Shown piece after piece: positions 33,693 to 45,705 of a stretch of DNA of 64,000 nucleotides (positions are counted from its first letter, which is position 1; each line of letters begins with the position of its first letter). The notes beneath the pieces are model-generated. The model was not told where the DNA came from. It worked only from the letters and a program-made list of their open reading frames with translations, and did no database searches. The position numbers and the translations under genes were made by a program. Source of the DNA: Acholoe squamosa (Eukaryota; Annelida; Polychaeta; Phyllodocida; Polynoidae); contig OX439039.1 in NCBI GenBank assembly GCA_949317995.1, positions 15,677,282-15,741,281 on the forward strand, given 5' to 3'.

Positions 33693-35385
33693 TCCACTCT
33701 CTTTTTTCCCTCCAACCCCCTGGCCTGTTCACAATGTGAAACAGTCTGCGTCCATTAAAGGAACTCAACAGTTAAAAACCTCCTAGTCTAGGCAGAAAAG
33801 TTGCTTTTTTTCTATAGCTGTACACAATCACACCTGCACTGTTATTCTATAATTATGATATCCTAACCTATAAACCACACACTGACCCCTGCCTAGGGTG
33901 TTACATTGGAAGTTAATCAATAGTGTCACATGGTATCTGATAGAAAAGACATATCCTAATGCAATGTGAAAAACCGAATGATGATATTTTAAATAGGGAA
34001 TGCTATGATAATGGGCATAGGTGCATTCTTTTACTAATTGTTTGTAGCTCAATTTTTAAGCTAAAACCAAGACCATTAAACATGATGATGAATGAAAAAC
34101 TGATAAGCCTGTCACATGCACATCATCAATAGCCTTAGGGCAAACACTTAATCAACACTGTGGTATCTATAGTAAAGATTTGAGGAGCAAATAAGAGAGA
34201 CCATGTAAGGGATCTATGCAGAATTGCCATTCTGACCCAGATCCGTGTGGCCTATGTAACACCCTACTCTGGTAAAGTCTATGACAGGCTGTAAAGGTCC
34301 TTCCTTAGATATAAACTGTGCCTTATAAGTGAGGTATTTCGATAGTTGTTTTGTCCAGCACATAAGAGTATTAATCTCCCTTGTTTAAATAAGAACTACT
34401 TTCAGCTGCGTTAAAATAAAAATGTTTGAGATTGTTCTTATGGCAAGACATGGTGATGTGCCATAGGGAAGGAAGTTCCTCTTATCTTTCCAACTGGTTA
34501 CCACTGTCAAACCTGCAAACAGTAATTACTGTAAAACCAGTTGTGCTACTAATAACATTTGGTAGGCGTTGGACACATAAAGAGGTAAAAATATCTTGTG
34601 CTGCTTTTTTTAGTTGAGTCTGTCTTTCCAGTGACTAACAATGTAGATAGTTTGTGATCCGCACAATCACTGTAAAACTGTTGGAATATCTACAAAAAAG
34701 TCAACTTCACTACTCTGGGTTTCTGTCAAGGAACAGTTAGTAACCAGTCATTGGCTGCATCAGATTTCAAAGAAGTCAGTACTTGAAAACATGCCAAAAA
34801 AGGTTTGAGGTTCTTCTTATAGTTAAAAGTGAAAGTGATTTACCTGTCTTCATGCTTTCCAACGGCTATTGCTTGTTAACTCAGCAAGTAATAATTAATT
34901 GAAAATATCTGAGCTAAAAATAACAGTTAGAGTAAAGGACCCAGTTTCTATAGTGAGTTGAATGAAGATACTGGTATCATTACATGGCCATGATACTTTT
35001 GCAACTGATGATTAAATGCTTTACTCTGTGAGATGATAACCTAAACTTGGACACAGGTACCTACTATCAGACAGTGGACCTTCAAAATGGAATGCATGCA
35101 TTATTATGCACTAATTCCACCATGTAGTATTAGACCACAGATGATCCCATTGGTATATCATACCATGTCAGCCCTTCAATATAAATCAGGTAAGCAGTAT
35201 GAACCCAAATGTATCATATTTTTTCATCTGGGTTATGACATGGATCATTAAGTTTCTTAGAACTGTGATACCAATACACACCATATTAATCCATGATGAT
35301 CTGGAAACTTTTCCGCCATAGCTAGAATTAAGGAAAGAAAAGCTTAATGTTGAGAGAGTGTCCACCATTAGGTATTTCAAAATAC
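33690..35385. other. Unique non-coding DNA
   Basis: No gene, RNA gene or repeat family was recognised between the (TC)n tract and the weak candidate exon. Confidence 0.4.
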
Positions 35386-35495
35386 CTGTAATTGCACACT
35401 GCATCAACTGTTCAATGTCCTCTCTTGTAAATGCAAATCTCATATGGGGCTTAGCTTCACTGCTAACAGCCACAACTGCTATAGGGTGCTGTCTG
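35386..35495 (-). CDS. Weak candidate internal exon, unrecognised
   Basis: On the minus strand a pyrimidine-containing TTTGTCTCCTATCAG precedes a 110-base open stretch that ends TACAG before GTATTTT, a plausible donor. The frame (one base of a split codon at each end) reads RQHPIAVVAVSSEAKPHMRF and then AFTREDIEQLMQCAIT. The composition is more protein-like than the surrounding AT-driven frames, and the frame stays open for 111 codons in total. I do not recognise the family, and it is not part of any known KCNMB domain. It may be chance. Confidence 0.25.
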
Positions 35496-36736
35496 CTGAT
35501 AGGAGACAAACACGTTAGCATACAAAATGATGTAAAAATGTCATTGTTTTAGTGAAACAAGTCGTAACTCTAATTCTACAATCAGTAACAATGTGGCTTT
35601 GTCCGGGTCCCCTTGGATAAGCTGCACAGTTGAATTGACAAGTCTGGAATATTGACAGGAAATCAACTCAAAACCTCCTGCCAGGTGACAGACAGTAAAA
35701 GCCTGGAATGATTTTAATTAGGTCTCATGAGAGGACAAGGTGGGGTGGAAGAAGCTGGTGCACTAAGTACCATCTACCCTGATACACTGTAAATAAAGGC
35801 AGATTTCTTCTGTAGCCGATACTTTTAAGCCATCAGTGTTTAACATAAAGACGACATATAAAATGTAGCTTGCATGTCAGCAATGAATTGTTAGGAGAGA
35901 TGCACCCTTAACCTATTTTTTGAATGGTTGGCATGTGTGTTTAAAAAAATAGAGAAGTGCCTCTTTCCCTCCATGAATAATCAGCATAATAGTATACCTT
36001 TCTTACATATACCGTATTTGATGAAATCGGTGCAATGTGCACTAAACAAATTATTTCTTCCTCTAAATTCCGACACAACATCTAAATATAACAAGTGCAC
36101 AACCTCCCCCAATTACTAAAGTCTTTCAAGGAAAGCACTTAATATCACTACCTCTCATTACACTATATATAAAAATGGGTTGGTAGATCGCTGGTTACAA
36201 AATCACTTTTATTGACTTCTTCAGCCTAGAGTACCCTTGGGGTACCAGATGAAGCAAAATTTTCAGGCTGTGAAGCAGTCAGGAATGTGCCACCTAACTC
36301 GACCCAGGACATGTGTATTTCAACAAAAATATTTTCAGAATTGTACAGTTTATTCCTTACTTGAACCATTCCAAAAATTCATATTTAAGTTTTCTTTTAT
36401 TGTAACTTTGATAAAATATTTTATAGCCTCAGAAATCATCAGTCAAGGTGCAATTTCCGCCATTTTGGATCTCAATAAAAACAGATCGGCGCTTCCCCCT
36501 GCATGGGCATTGAGGAAAACCTCTGAATTCTGCAACACAAACTTCAATTTGATGGGTCATACATCAATATCTGATGTATAGTTCCAGAGTTATGCTCATA
36601 AACTCAAAACTTCCGAAAGAATATGCTGGGGGAGTGTAAGATTGTTTGAGCTTGCTATGTTACACACTGTTGCTATGTTATGCGTCGATATGATACGCGC
36701 TTCCAATTTAAGACACCAGGGGTCTGCACTGTAGGT
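35496..36736. other. Unique non-coding DNA
   Basis: No recognisable gene. The 114-codon plus-strand frame at 36237-36581 has no known motif and no convincing gene context. Confidence 0.4.
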
Positions 36737-36875
36737 ATTGATGATATTGCCCCAAACTAAAGCAGACAGGCTTCACAATTACGCAGGTATTGAGGATATT
36801 GCCCCCAACTATAGCAGAGAGGCTTCAGAATTATGCAGGTATTGATGATATTGCCCCAAACTGTAGTGGTGAGGC
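36737..36875. repeat. 52-bp tandem repeat, about 2.7 units
   Basis: Units start at 36737, 36789 and 36841. Each begins ATTGATGATATTGCCCC or a close variant and contains AGCAGA and GGCTTC. The last unit is partial. Confidence 0.85.
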
Positions 36876-37239
36876 CACTAGTATCCACTGATAAATGCAG
36901 CATGTGTCTCCATCCTTCAGGGGTCGGGCTGTGTAGCATAAAACAACACTTAAAACATTTAATTGCTATGGCCCATGCAAATTTGAATTCTGGACTAATA
37001 GGGATACTGAATGACCTCAATTTTACATTTGAGGTGAGCCACATTTACTGACCCATACAAAGCCTTATACACAAGGGTTAGCATGCGATGACTTAAATGA
37101 CCATCATCTTATCCCAAATATATGGAACTGCTCGCCCAATTTGCAATGCCCAATCAATCATGCAATTTCTTAGTCAGGATTATATTCATTGATGAGTGGC
37201 GTTCAGGGTGGGTTAGATATTCAGTAAGTCGGCAGTGTT

Positions 37240-37480
37240 TGCTAGGCCTCTCCCTTTGTCAATGAAACTGTTACCCTGAGATCCTGCACCCTTAGAGTTC
37301 CACAAAGGCAGTAATCTCCTCCAGAGACTGCAGCATCCATCTTTGAGTTTTGGCAGGTTCAAGGACTCTGTGAACCAAGGCAGCTTCTAATCAAGGACAG
37401 AACTGAAGGAGCACCCAGGTGCATTCACAAGTTCTTTGGTGGAGGGTCTGAAAGGATACTTTGCTTTACTGAAGACATCT
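37240..37480. repeat. Segmental duplication E, third diverged copy
   Basis: Shares 'TTTGTCAATGAAACTGTTAC', 'CCCTGAGA' and 'GGCAGGTTCAAGGACT' with the blocks at 14.2 and 33.3 kb. Confidence 0.6.
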
Positions 37481-39527
37481 TATGGCATCTAGTGGCTTTG
37501 ACAGGCTGAGATCTATGAGATCACTCTGTTGCCAGTTTTCTGTAATGCATGTACACTTGTTTCTCACACCCTGCCTACCCTTGACATCCTGCCTTCTTAT
37601 TATGCTATGGGTGCTACTCCTACATTCACGCCACACATGCTTGTTATTCTCCTGTTTAATATAGGGTTTATTTTACCAACTCCTAGTCCCCCCTTTGTCT
37701 TTCCTCGCAAAACCAGGTAATGTAATACATGGCACTCCAGTTAAACTTTGCATCAAATTGTTCTGAAGTACGGACCTGGCTGCATTCAATTTGAGGAAAT
37801 CCAGCAGTGAAAAGTGATGTAAAAAGATTTTCATAATGGCGATATTGATGGAGGTGTGCAGGAGAGGAAGGATTCGCCTTTATCTTTGTTGGCATTTCCC
37901 GTTATTACTCACAACAAGTAAAAGGAATCAAAGGGGAAAAAAGACATTTGAGCAAAACTATTGGTGGGAATAAGGATGCCAGCTCGGGTAAAAACATCTG
38001 TCATGGGTTTTAACGAAATGGGACACAATTATAAACCCATAGTGGCAAGAAATGTAGCTAGGGCCACTTTTGTAATCAGTGTGACAAGTAAAGGACATCC
38101 GCAAGAAATAACGTCGAGTCATCAGGGCTTCTGTCAGGAAACTGATGATAAAACAATGAGATGAGCATAATTAAGACTCACGAGAGGAGGAATTGGGTGT
38201 TCTTAGTACCATATTGCTTGATATAAAAATTATGTTCCTGCACAAAAAGACTGCGAGGCCTTCTGCTAGGATTTTGGATTTTAGTAATACTGGTAAGGTC
38301 TATCATATACCTTTGCGTAGTAGGCAGTCATAACACCGCCAATGTTGTCCCCTTCTCATAAATAATCCAAGTATACCATTTGACATAAATAGCACCGTAT
38401 AGAGTGGGATGTACATGTGATGCATGGAAAGCACGTGCTCTTTATTTTCTTGATCCCAAAATTATCCAAAAATCATCGGTGTGCCCCTCCATTCAGGCCG
38501 CAGCCAATACTTTCCCTGGATCTGCAACAGAAGTAGGAAATCTTGTTTGTGCCAAGAGGAGCAAGAATATGGCATTTCGACCCACCTGTTCTCTATAACT
38601 GAACAGTACAACTGCAGCAAGGTATTATACATGAGGGAATATGTAGTTTTGTTTAAGAAGTGCCTCATATGCAGTGAACAATTTCTTTGCAAAGAAGGAG
38701 TCTAAAAGTGCGGTGCCAGAAAAGTGTGATGTGAGTAGCTCAATTACCTTCCTATGATAGCTATTTAAAATAATAGCAGGGAAGAGAGAGTCAGACAGAA
38801 AGGCACCACCTCCTGCAATACAGGCTATTTTTAAACAAGGCAGGTGGCATTTCACTTGATTTTAGTGAGTGGAATTTGAAGGGTGTAACGTTTTAAACGA
38901 GTGCATACCTACTTTTAGTGCCCTCTTTAGCTAATTTGCAACACCCTACTGGTATTTGATGGGTTGCAGTGAATGTATCCAAGAGTTTGTGGAACCTGCC
39001 TCACACTCAGCTGACTTTGCAAACTTGTCATGAAATAATAAAGGAGGGCTATGATGGTCTCCAGTGTTCAGAAATAGGGTCTTTTCCTCTCTTCAGCTTC
39101 ATCCTGTCAATAATGTCTTTATGGGAAATATAGGGACAATGTAGGACTTGGAAGTTGGACACATGGATAAAGGAATCGTAGTGGTTGTATTCGGTGAAGA
39201 CAATTTAGTAGAAAAAGATTACAGATGGAACATGACTTCTCTCTCTGATGAAAACTTACACATTCTTCAAGCAAGAAATTCATTTGGGAATTGAAGGATA
39301 ACAAAGTGAACTGACCGTGTAATAAACTCTTTCATCTATAGTCTGAATTGTTTGTTTTCATGAAGTTGTGAATAAAAAATTCACTTTTACAAAAAAAATA
39401 AAAATTAAACAAATAAGTAGCATGGTAGCCAACCAAAAATACAATTATTTGATACTAAAGGAGTCTTTTCTTATACTTTTCTGAATATATCTATAGCCAT
39501 TTTTAGCACTATGTACTGTCTACACTG
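37481..39527. other. Unique non-coding DNA
   Basis: Nothing recognised. Short overlapping frames on both strands near 38.4-38.9 kb have no domain. Confidence 0.45.
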
Positions 39528-39879
39528 TGTAATGGTTGGTCTTTCTAACCAGAGGGGTTCGAGTGTTGTAATTCGAAAGGAAAGACAAAGACAGTATTCC
39601 GAGTGTATGCCAACAGTTTTATTTTGTTTACACCTTCCGGTTACCCTTGTGAGTATATGATTAGGATAACATGATATCTACATGCGTTATGTATGGAGGC
39701 CTACATGGCCTCTGACGTGGTAGGTGAGCGCGGAGCCTTTTATATAGATAATCCCGGTTCGTCGCCAGGTGTCCCACGGACCCGGATAGGTGCTGCCACC
39801 TACCCAGAACCTCAGGAACACCAGGCGACAGGTCTCACCCGCCATGCCAGACGGCACCAGTTAATATTATACCTCTACA
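39528..39879 (-). mobile_element. Solo LTR, related to the element at 52.15 kb
   Basis: On the minus strand it starts TGTAGAGGTATAATATT and ends CCAACCATTACA, so the tips are inverted repeats. It is flanked by a 4-bp target duplication ACTG (39524-39527 and 39880-39883). It carries a TATATAAAAGGC promoter box and an AATAAAA signal. Shared phrases with the 5' LTR at 52153-52570 (TGTAG.GGTAT, GGTGGCAGCACCT, GGGTAACCG) place both in one family. A lone LTR is the usual remnant of recombination between the two LTRs. It is a fossil; its age was not measured. Confidence 0.75.
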
Positions 39880-40016
39880 ACTGCAACACCCTGCTAAAGT
39901 ATATCATGTTTGTAACTCAATATCACACACCATGAATCAGTGGTGACAGTCGCCATCAATCATGCCAAGAACAAAAACAAATTTTTACTGAAGGGATCCA
40001 GGTAGTTATACACTGT

Positions 40017-40083
40017 CTGTTGTCTCTCTGTCTGCTTGTTCCTTTCTTGGTCTCTTTAACTGTCTGTCTGTCTATGTCTCTGT

Positions 40084-40130
<47 letters not shown>

Positions 40131-40215
40131 TCTCTCGTTTTATCCCTCTCTGCATGTCTGTCTCTGTCTGAATATCTCTGTCTCTCTGTCAATCTGTCTC
40201 TCTGTCTCTGTCTGC
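40017..40215. repeat. (CTGT)n-like and (TC)n simple repeat
   Basis: Degenerate CTGT/CTCT sequence surrounds a clean (TC)n core at about 40087-40136. Arg/Glu-rich or Ser/Leu-rich frames here are artefacts. Confidence 0.95.
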
Positions 40216-40865
40216 CTCCAAGGGATTAAATTGCCAAGCTGTGGAATGCCCACATTCTATAATTTGGCATCATTAAAGATAATCGGATTAGCGCAAAATC
40301 CACCCGACCGATGGCAGTGGAAAACCGTCACATGATTGACATTCAATATATATCTATAGCTAGGCTCATAATACTTTCCCAATAGAAATTAAGAAAGATA
40401 ACAAGAGGCACCCAAGACACTTAGGCTTTGTTTTTGCCTTAACTGTGGAATGCTCTCACGGACAAAGAAGTAAGGGGAGAAAGGGGGTAATTCCAGAATG
40501 ACTGCCCAAATTTACTGACTATGATGGGTCAGACTTGAGGTCAAGAAGATTCTTTCAAGTATATTGTGCCAGTGATAAAGGTATCCCCTGAGAGAGTTCG
40601 ATATTGGAGTGTCACCAATGAAGACAAACTGTAATACATTAACCTCTGAGATCTCCATAGGGACATTTGACAGTAAAGGTGAGGTCCAACAAAGACAGGG
40701 TGAAGGGCCGGGTGGAGTGCCTTTCCATGTACTAACTCTCCAGGGGCACTGAGAATTTGAACCCCAACCCTGGCCCATGCACATGACTGAAAGCGGTAAG
40801 ACTTGTAACCCTGGTTTGCCTAATATACCCCCAAGGCTAAAATCTGTTATAAAGAAGACCAGGAG
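40216..40865. other. Non-coding, nothing recognised
   Basis: No gene or repeat family identified. Confidence 0.4.
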
Positions 40866-41650
40866 CTTAATTCAAAACATCCTGGGATCGCAACCCCAGC
40901 GATCTTAGTGTAGGCACATATCATAAGACCTGGCCAGTCTACCCTATCTAATGCACTGGTTGCATGCCTGTCCTGAATAGTAAGTCCTGGGATCACTTTA
41001 CTATTTCTTTTCCAGCACTAAGATCACTGCGATCTTAGTGAAAGAATTGCATAGTGGTGCATAGTACAAGAGCACTTACAGGGAACGCTCCTGATCGAAA
41101 GATTGAATAGCCTGCTGCATACATAAACAGGGGAGGGAGGATGTTTACTGAGAGTCCTTGAGGGCCCTTAGGCCTACTCATGCGTTAAGGGCACTCTTAG
41201 GTAAATCCTTCTCAGGTTTTGAAGTGAACTCCCTTTGGTATCCTCTTGCTGCAAGCCAGACTCTGTCGTTGGGGAATTTCATCTGTCTCTCTCTATTGAG
41301 GTAAGATATTTTTATATTATCCTTGTTGAACATTTGCATTAAAGTTACCTTATTTACAGATGGAATCTAATATATTTCTTAGCACATATGGGCACGGGGA
41401 ACGATGGTATAAGCACTTTTGTGAAGAAGAGTGACTCCACAGCTATTCCTTTATTTTGGGACTGTTACCCCTGTGCCTAGTCAGTACTTCTTGGAATAGT
41501 GTAGGAAGGCTGAGGCTAAGATCGATGCGATCTTAGTGCTGGCTAGGAAAATTAATGTGAACGCAGTCTAATCTTAAGATCGCTTTATAGGATAAGGTAG
41601 AATAATTCCTAAGATCGCTGAGGTTGCGATCCCAGGATGTTTTGAATTAA
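40866..41650 (+). mobile_element. GATCTTAG terminal-inverted-repeat element, copy A
   Basis: The ends are inverted copies of a sequence starting TTAATTCAAAACATCCTGGG and continuing through ATC.CAACC and AGCGATCTTAG. The homology extends just outside TTAA into GAGC, so TTAA may be part of the end rather than a target duplication. Two internal palindromes, CTAAGATCACTGCGATCTTAG (near 41019) and AAGATCGATGCGATCTTAG (near 41520), repeat the subterminal motif. Copies C and D are about 740 bp. In copy A the middle (about 41215-41385) is replaced by unrelated sequence. No transposase is present. Confidence 0.75.
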
Positions 41651-41850
41651 CCTCCTAACCAGAAGTACCCTGCCCTTAACAGAAAGTCTTCAGCATTGTT
41701 AACTGGGTTATGAGTATTGGGAAAATGTACTGCAGAGCTAGGAAATGTGAATGCAGTCTGATCTTAAGATCGCTTAATAGGATAAGGCAGAATAATTCCT
41801 AAGATCGCTGAGGTTGTGATCCCAGGATGCTTTGAATTAACCTCCTGGGT
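41651..41850 (+). repeat. 88-bp spacer plus extra right end of the GATCTTAG element
   Basis: 41651-41738 is an inverted copy of 44873-44960, next to element C. 41739-41850 is a further right-end fragment of the same element ('CTTAAGATCGCTTAATAGGA', then CCTAAGATCGCTGAGG). The locus is a rearranged composite. Confidence 0.7.
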
Positions 41851-42192
41851 GGTGAGTTCTAAAGACAGTGCTCCTTGGTTGAATGAACGGCTAGGGTCTG
41901 TCTCACCATTTTGATGAAGTTTCATTGCAGGTATGCATATTTCCTTGTGTTCTGGGACCATATCCACCTGTATCTACAGGGACTTGCGGTGAGCAACACT
42001 CTGTACATAATACACCTGTGTAAACTCTGTAAGATATCATGTACAAAAAAAGAGTTTGGTTCTAAAACGCAACAAATCCATTTAAAAATGTTTAGCATAT
42101 ACCAATGTTTGTAGTCTGTAGCAGTATAGTACATTCTGACTGAGGTCATGAGTTATGACCATGAACATGATCTGGCGTTGGTTAATATGTGT
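41851..42192. other. Non-coding, nothing recognised
   Basis: No gene or repeat family identified. Confidence 0.4.
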
Positions 42193-42790
42193 TTAATGTA
42201 TGTTATGGGAAAGCACGAGTGGATTTACGGGTTGATAATCCATGACCGCGCAACGGGAGTGGATTATCAACCTGTAAATCCACGAGTGCTTTTCCATAAC
42301 ATACATTAAGGCGTTTATCTCACATTTCTCTGCATTTTGTATTAATTTCTTACCTTATAACCCAAGATTTAATCCAGGAGAAGACATTTTGTAAGTACAT
42401 GCAATCGGCTCGCTTTGCCAACCCGCCGTGGCCATGTTGTCACTCTGTCCGACATACCTCCACCTTTACACTCATTTTTCGGGTATAATCCAATTATATC
42501 AAACCCTGTTATTCTAGCACCGCCAAATATACGATCTCTAGTTGGTGTTCGCCTACATTTTGTATCAATTTTCTTCGAAATAAATAAGAATCCATTGATT
42601 TTCCATACCGATCCAACGCACACGGCCCGGTACACGGCCATTGCATCTTATTGACAAAGCGGGGAGGTGCCCGGATGTAAGAACTAGGTCAGCCACGCGT
42701 TGAACAAGAAATGGCCGGACTGGGCGGGTCCCAACTCGTATCTCTATGGAAAATCAATGGATTCTTATTTATTTCGAAGAAAATGGAGAA
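42193..42790 (+). mobile_element. Palindrome-headed element, copy 1
   Basis: It begins with a 117-bp palindrome (42193-42309; outer arms TTAATGTATGTTATGG and its complement). About 390 bases follow that match 61804-62170, including ATACGATCTCTAGTTGGTGT and GGGGAGGTGCCCGGATGTAA. Near the right end, a segment of about 45 bases around 42740-42785 is the reverse complement of 42567-42611. Frames of about 80-90 codons stay open on both strands in both copies, but neither has a recognised domain. The family is unknown to me. Confidence 0.65.
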
Positions 42791-42948
42791 ATTAGGCATG
42801 GCATGTTAATATAGGATATCTAAGGATCTTTCTCTGTTAGTAACTCCACCTGGCACCATTGATTTCTATGCTAACGAGGTGTGTAAACATCAGGTATGTC
42901 AGAAAAATGTTTCATATCTTCCATGTGTATTGGGTTCTACCACCGGTC

Positions 42949-43016
42949 GCTTTGGTATAGTGGACAGCGAACTTGCCTCCTGCCACAGCGGCCGGGGATC
43001 GATTCCCCATTGAAAA
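42949..43016 (+). repeat. tRNA-derived repeat head (tRNA-Gly-like)
   Basis: The sequence has a good A box (TGGTATAGTGG) and B box (GGATCGATTCC) about 35 bases apart, with CCTGCCAC between as in tRNA-Gly(GCC). The acceptor and anticodon stems pair poorly, so it is more likely a SINE head or tRNA pseudogene than a working tRNA. Confidence 0.55.
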
Positions 43017-44872
43017 TAAATGGTGTTAACAGGAAATGTATGGAGGAGTTGACATTGTATATTCCTCCAATTTATTAACATGTCCAGATTGAAATCAGCA
43101 GCTTCTTTAAGACAAAGAAAAGATCTGAGAGTGCGTTATGGCTGGATAAGGAACTGGGGTTATGAGCAAAAAAGCACTGCAGAGGCCAGAATCGTGAGAT
43201 AAAGGAGAATAACCTTCTAGAATACTGCCGAATTAATGTGTGAAACTACACCATAAATTATGCAAAGTTAGAAAAGATAGTAGTTACACAAGCATTTCAT
43301 GGCAGCGTTTCTGGCATATATGATAAGCCATTAGATAGTTGAGAAGACCGATGAGCTCTTCAAGTGTATGGAGATTTAGAGTGGATAGAGGAAGAGAGAC
43401 ATTGTGGTTGATATACAAACATGGATTATGGCTGAGGAACAAATATCATGAAGGCAGTGTCAGATGGCTGCACGGCCGTCATATTGAGGTGGCCGACATT
43501 GGTTTGTAGGAAGCAGTTCAGGCAAGCTATGGATGAGAATGAATGTAACTAAAAACAGTAGCTACATGGACCACAGTCATGCTGTGGTGCAGGTTAATGG
43601 ACATGAGGCAGATGATAGATGGTCAAGGTGCCATGTGTAAAGTGATGTACTGACTGGGGGTGTCCACTGTTTCTCACTAATGGCCAGAACCTTTCTCCAT
43701 TCCACATAGATCTTTATCCAGATTATTTACAACTTTCTCTCCCTTATCGCCATTTGAGTACATTGTCCTTTTCTCTCTTGTTCTCCTTCTTCCTTGAAAG
43801 GGCTCAGCCTTTGGGAATAACGAGCAGATAATATTATTATTGATGGACACCTTGTGCCTAGGGAGAATCTGGGAGGCATGCGTGATACTCGGAGAAAGAC
43901 AGAATCTTTCATGCCGTTAGGCCTTCTTCAAAGTCCAAGGACTAGGTAAGGTTCTTAGAAGTACATGATTAGAACAATAGGCGACGTGGTCAAACGTTTC
44001 CCTATAGATGGAGGTCCATTGATGCTTGGCAACCAAAGTAAAGTGATCAACCACAAGATATTGTCTTCATGATGACCTATGTCATTTGTGTGGAAAATGA
44101 TACATCAAAATGATGTAACAGAATACTTACTAAGTATAGGGTCCTTGTGAAAACTGAGGCAGTATACGGGCCATTGGCTAAAATAACTTCTAACTTACTG
44201 AGATGTAAAGCAAGACAAAAACTAGGGTGGGAAACCGCTTCCCTGTAGTTGCCTGCACATGTAGTGGTTTATTGATTGACCTTTGGTTAGCGACTAATAA
44301 TATCGATTTGTGGCTAATTGTATTCAGCATTTTGATATTCATGCCTTATTCATTTATGCGGAGTATATTGTCACAGACATATCAGGTTAAATATTCTGTG
44401 TCACTGTTTTCTGTGAATCCCAGTCTGTCTAGGCCTGACACTTCTTTTAAGGCTTTTCAGGCACTTCAATTCCTCTAGAACTAGTCACCTAGCAGGTTCC
44501 CTGCACAGACCACGAAATTCGTGGTGAGGTGGAGCAATGGAAATGTCAGTAGTGTCCTCTAATACACCGTGCAGGTAGCTGGTGGTATCATTAATTTTGA
44601 AGAGCTGCTGTTGTGAAGAATATTGTGACTGATTATGTCATGGCAATCGATGGCATGGGAAACATTCTTCCGTTTGCAATAGCCCACATTTGTCTATATG
44701 CCCCTTTATGTCCTTATGTGTGTTGTGATACAATGTTACAATGTGTTAGCACCTATTGTTGTTAACTTAACCTTTTTGTGCCCAGAATTATTTGAAGTTT
44801 TCACATTATTTCACAATTGTATCACCTTGTTGATAAGACCATGTGCTACTTGGATCTTCTCCTCTGATATGG
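43017..44872. other. Non-coding; one isolated piggyBac-like end
   Basis: No gene was recognised. At about 44766 a TTAACCTTTTTGTGCCCAGA sequence resembles the left end of the MITE at 19699, but no matching right end was found. Confidence 0.4.
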
Positions 44873-45705
44873 GCTCTGCAGTACATTTTCCCAATACTCA
44901 TAACCCAGTTAACAATGCTAAAGACTTTCTGTTAAAGGCAGGGTACTTCTGGTCAGGAGGTTAATTCAAAACATCCTGGGATCACAACCTCAGCGATCTT
45001 AGGAATTATTCTACCTTATCCTATAAAGCGATCTTAAGATTAGACTGCATTCACATTAATTTTCCTAGCCAGCACTATGATCGCATCGATCTTAGCCTCA
45101 GCCCTCCTACACTATTCCAAGAAGTACTGACTGGGCACAGGGGTAAGAGTCCCAAAATAAAGGAATAGCTGTGGAGCCACTCTTCTTCACAACAGTGTTT
45201 ATACCATTGTTATCCGTCCCCATATGGGCTAACAAAAGAGCACAACGTGCAGTTGACCCCCGTACAGTATTCAAGAGTTGTTCCGATGAATGTATGATTT
45301 ATTCTTGCCTATTAGAAGCATTGTGCCCTCCCCCCAGGACAAAGAGAGAGAAGGGAAGAATTACCTTACAGTGCACTTAATGCATGAGTAGCCCTAAGAG
45401 CCCTCAAGGACACTCTGCAAACGTCCTCCCTCCCCTCTATATGTATGCAACAGGCTATTCACTCTTTGGATCAGGAGTGTTCCCTGTAAGTGCTCTTGTA
45501 CTCAGGTGAAACCACTTTGCAATTCTTTCACTAAGATCACAGTGATCTTAGTGCTGGAAAAGGAATAGTGAAGTGATCACAGGACTTGCTATTCTTGACA
45601 GGCCTGCAACCACTGCATTAGATAGGGTAGACCGGCCAGGTCTTATGATATGTGCCTACACTAAGATCGCTGGGGTTGCGATCCCAGGATGTTTTGAATT
45701 AAGCT
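44873..45705 (-). mobile_element. GATCTTAG terminal-inverted-repeat element, copy C, with flank
   Basis: Element C (44965-45705) is in inverted orientation relative to copy A. Its left flank (44873-44960) is the inverted copy of 41651-41738. It carries the same ends and internal GATCTTAG palindromes. It contains a 69-codon plus-strand frame (45171-45380) that is also open in copy D (59913-60122, minus) with the same length. This may only reflect recent common ancestry. Confidence 0.75.

Noticed and set aside
40020-40229. Ser/Leu-rich and Arg/Glu-rich frames on opposite strands
   Set aside because: Translation of a (TC)n/(CTGT)n simple repeat.
45171-45380. Conserved 69-codon frame in element copies C and D as a real gene
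   Set aside because: The similarity matches that of the surrounding non-coding element sequence, so young age explains it. Kept only as a checkable finding.
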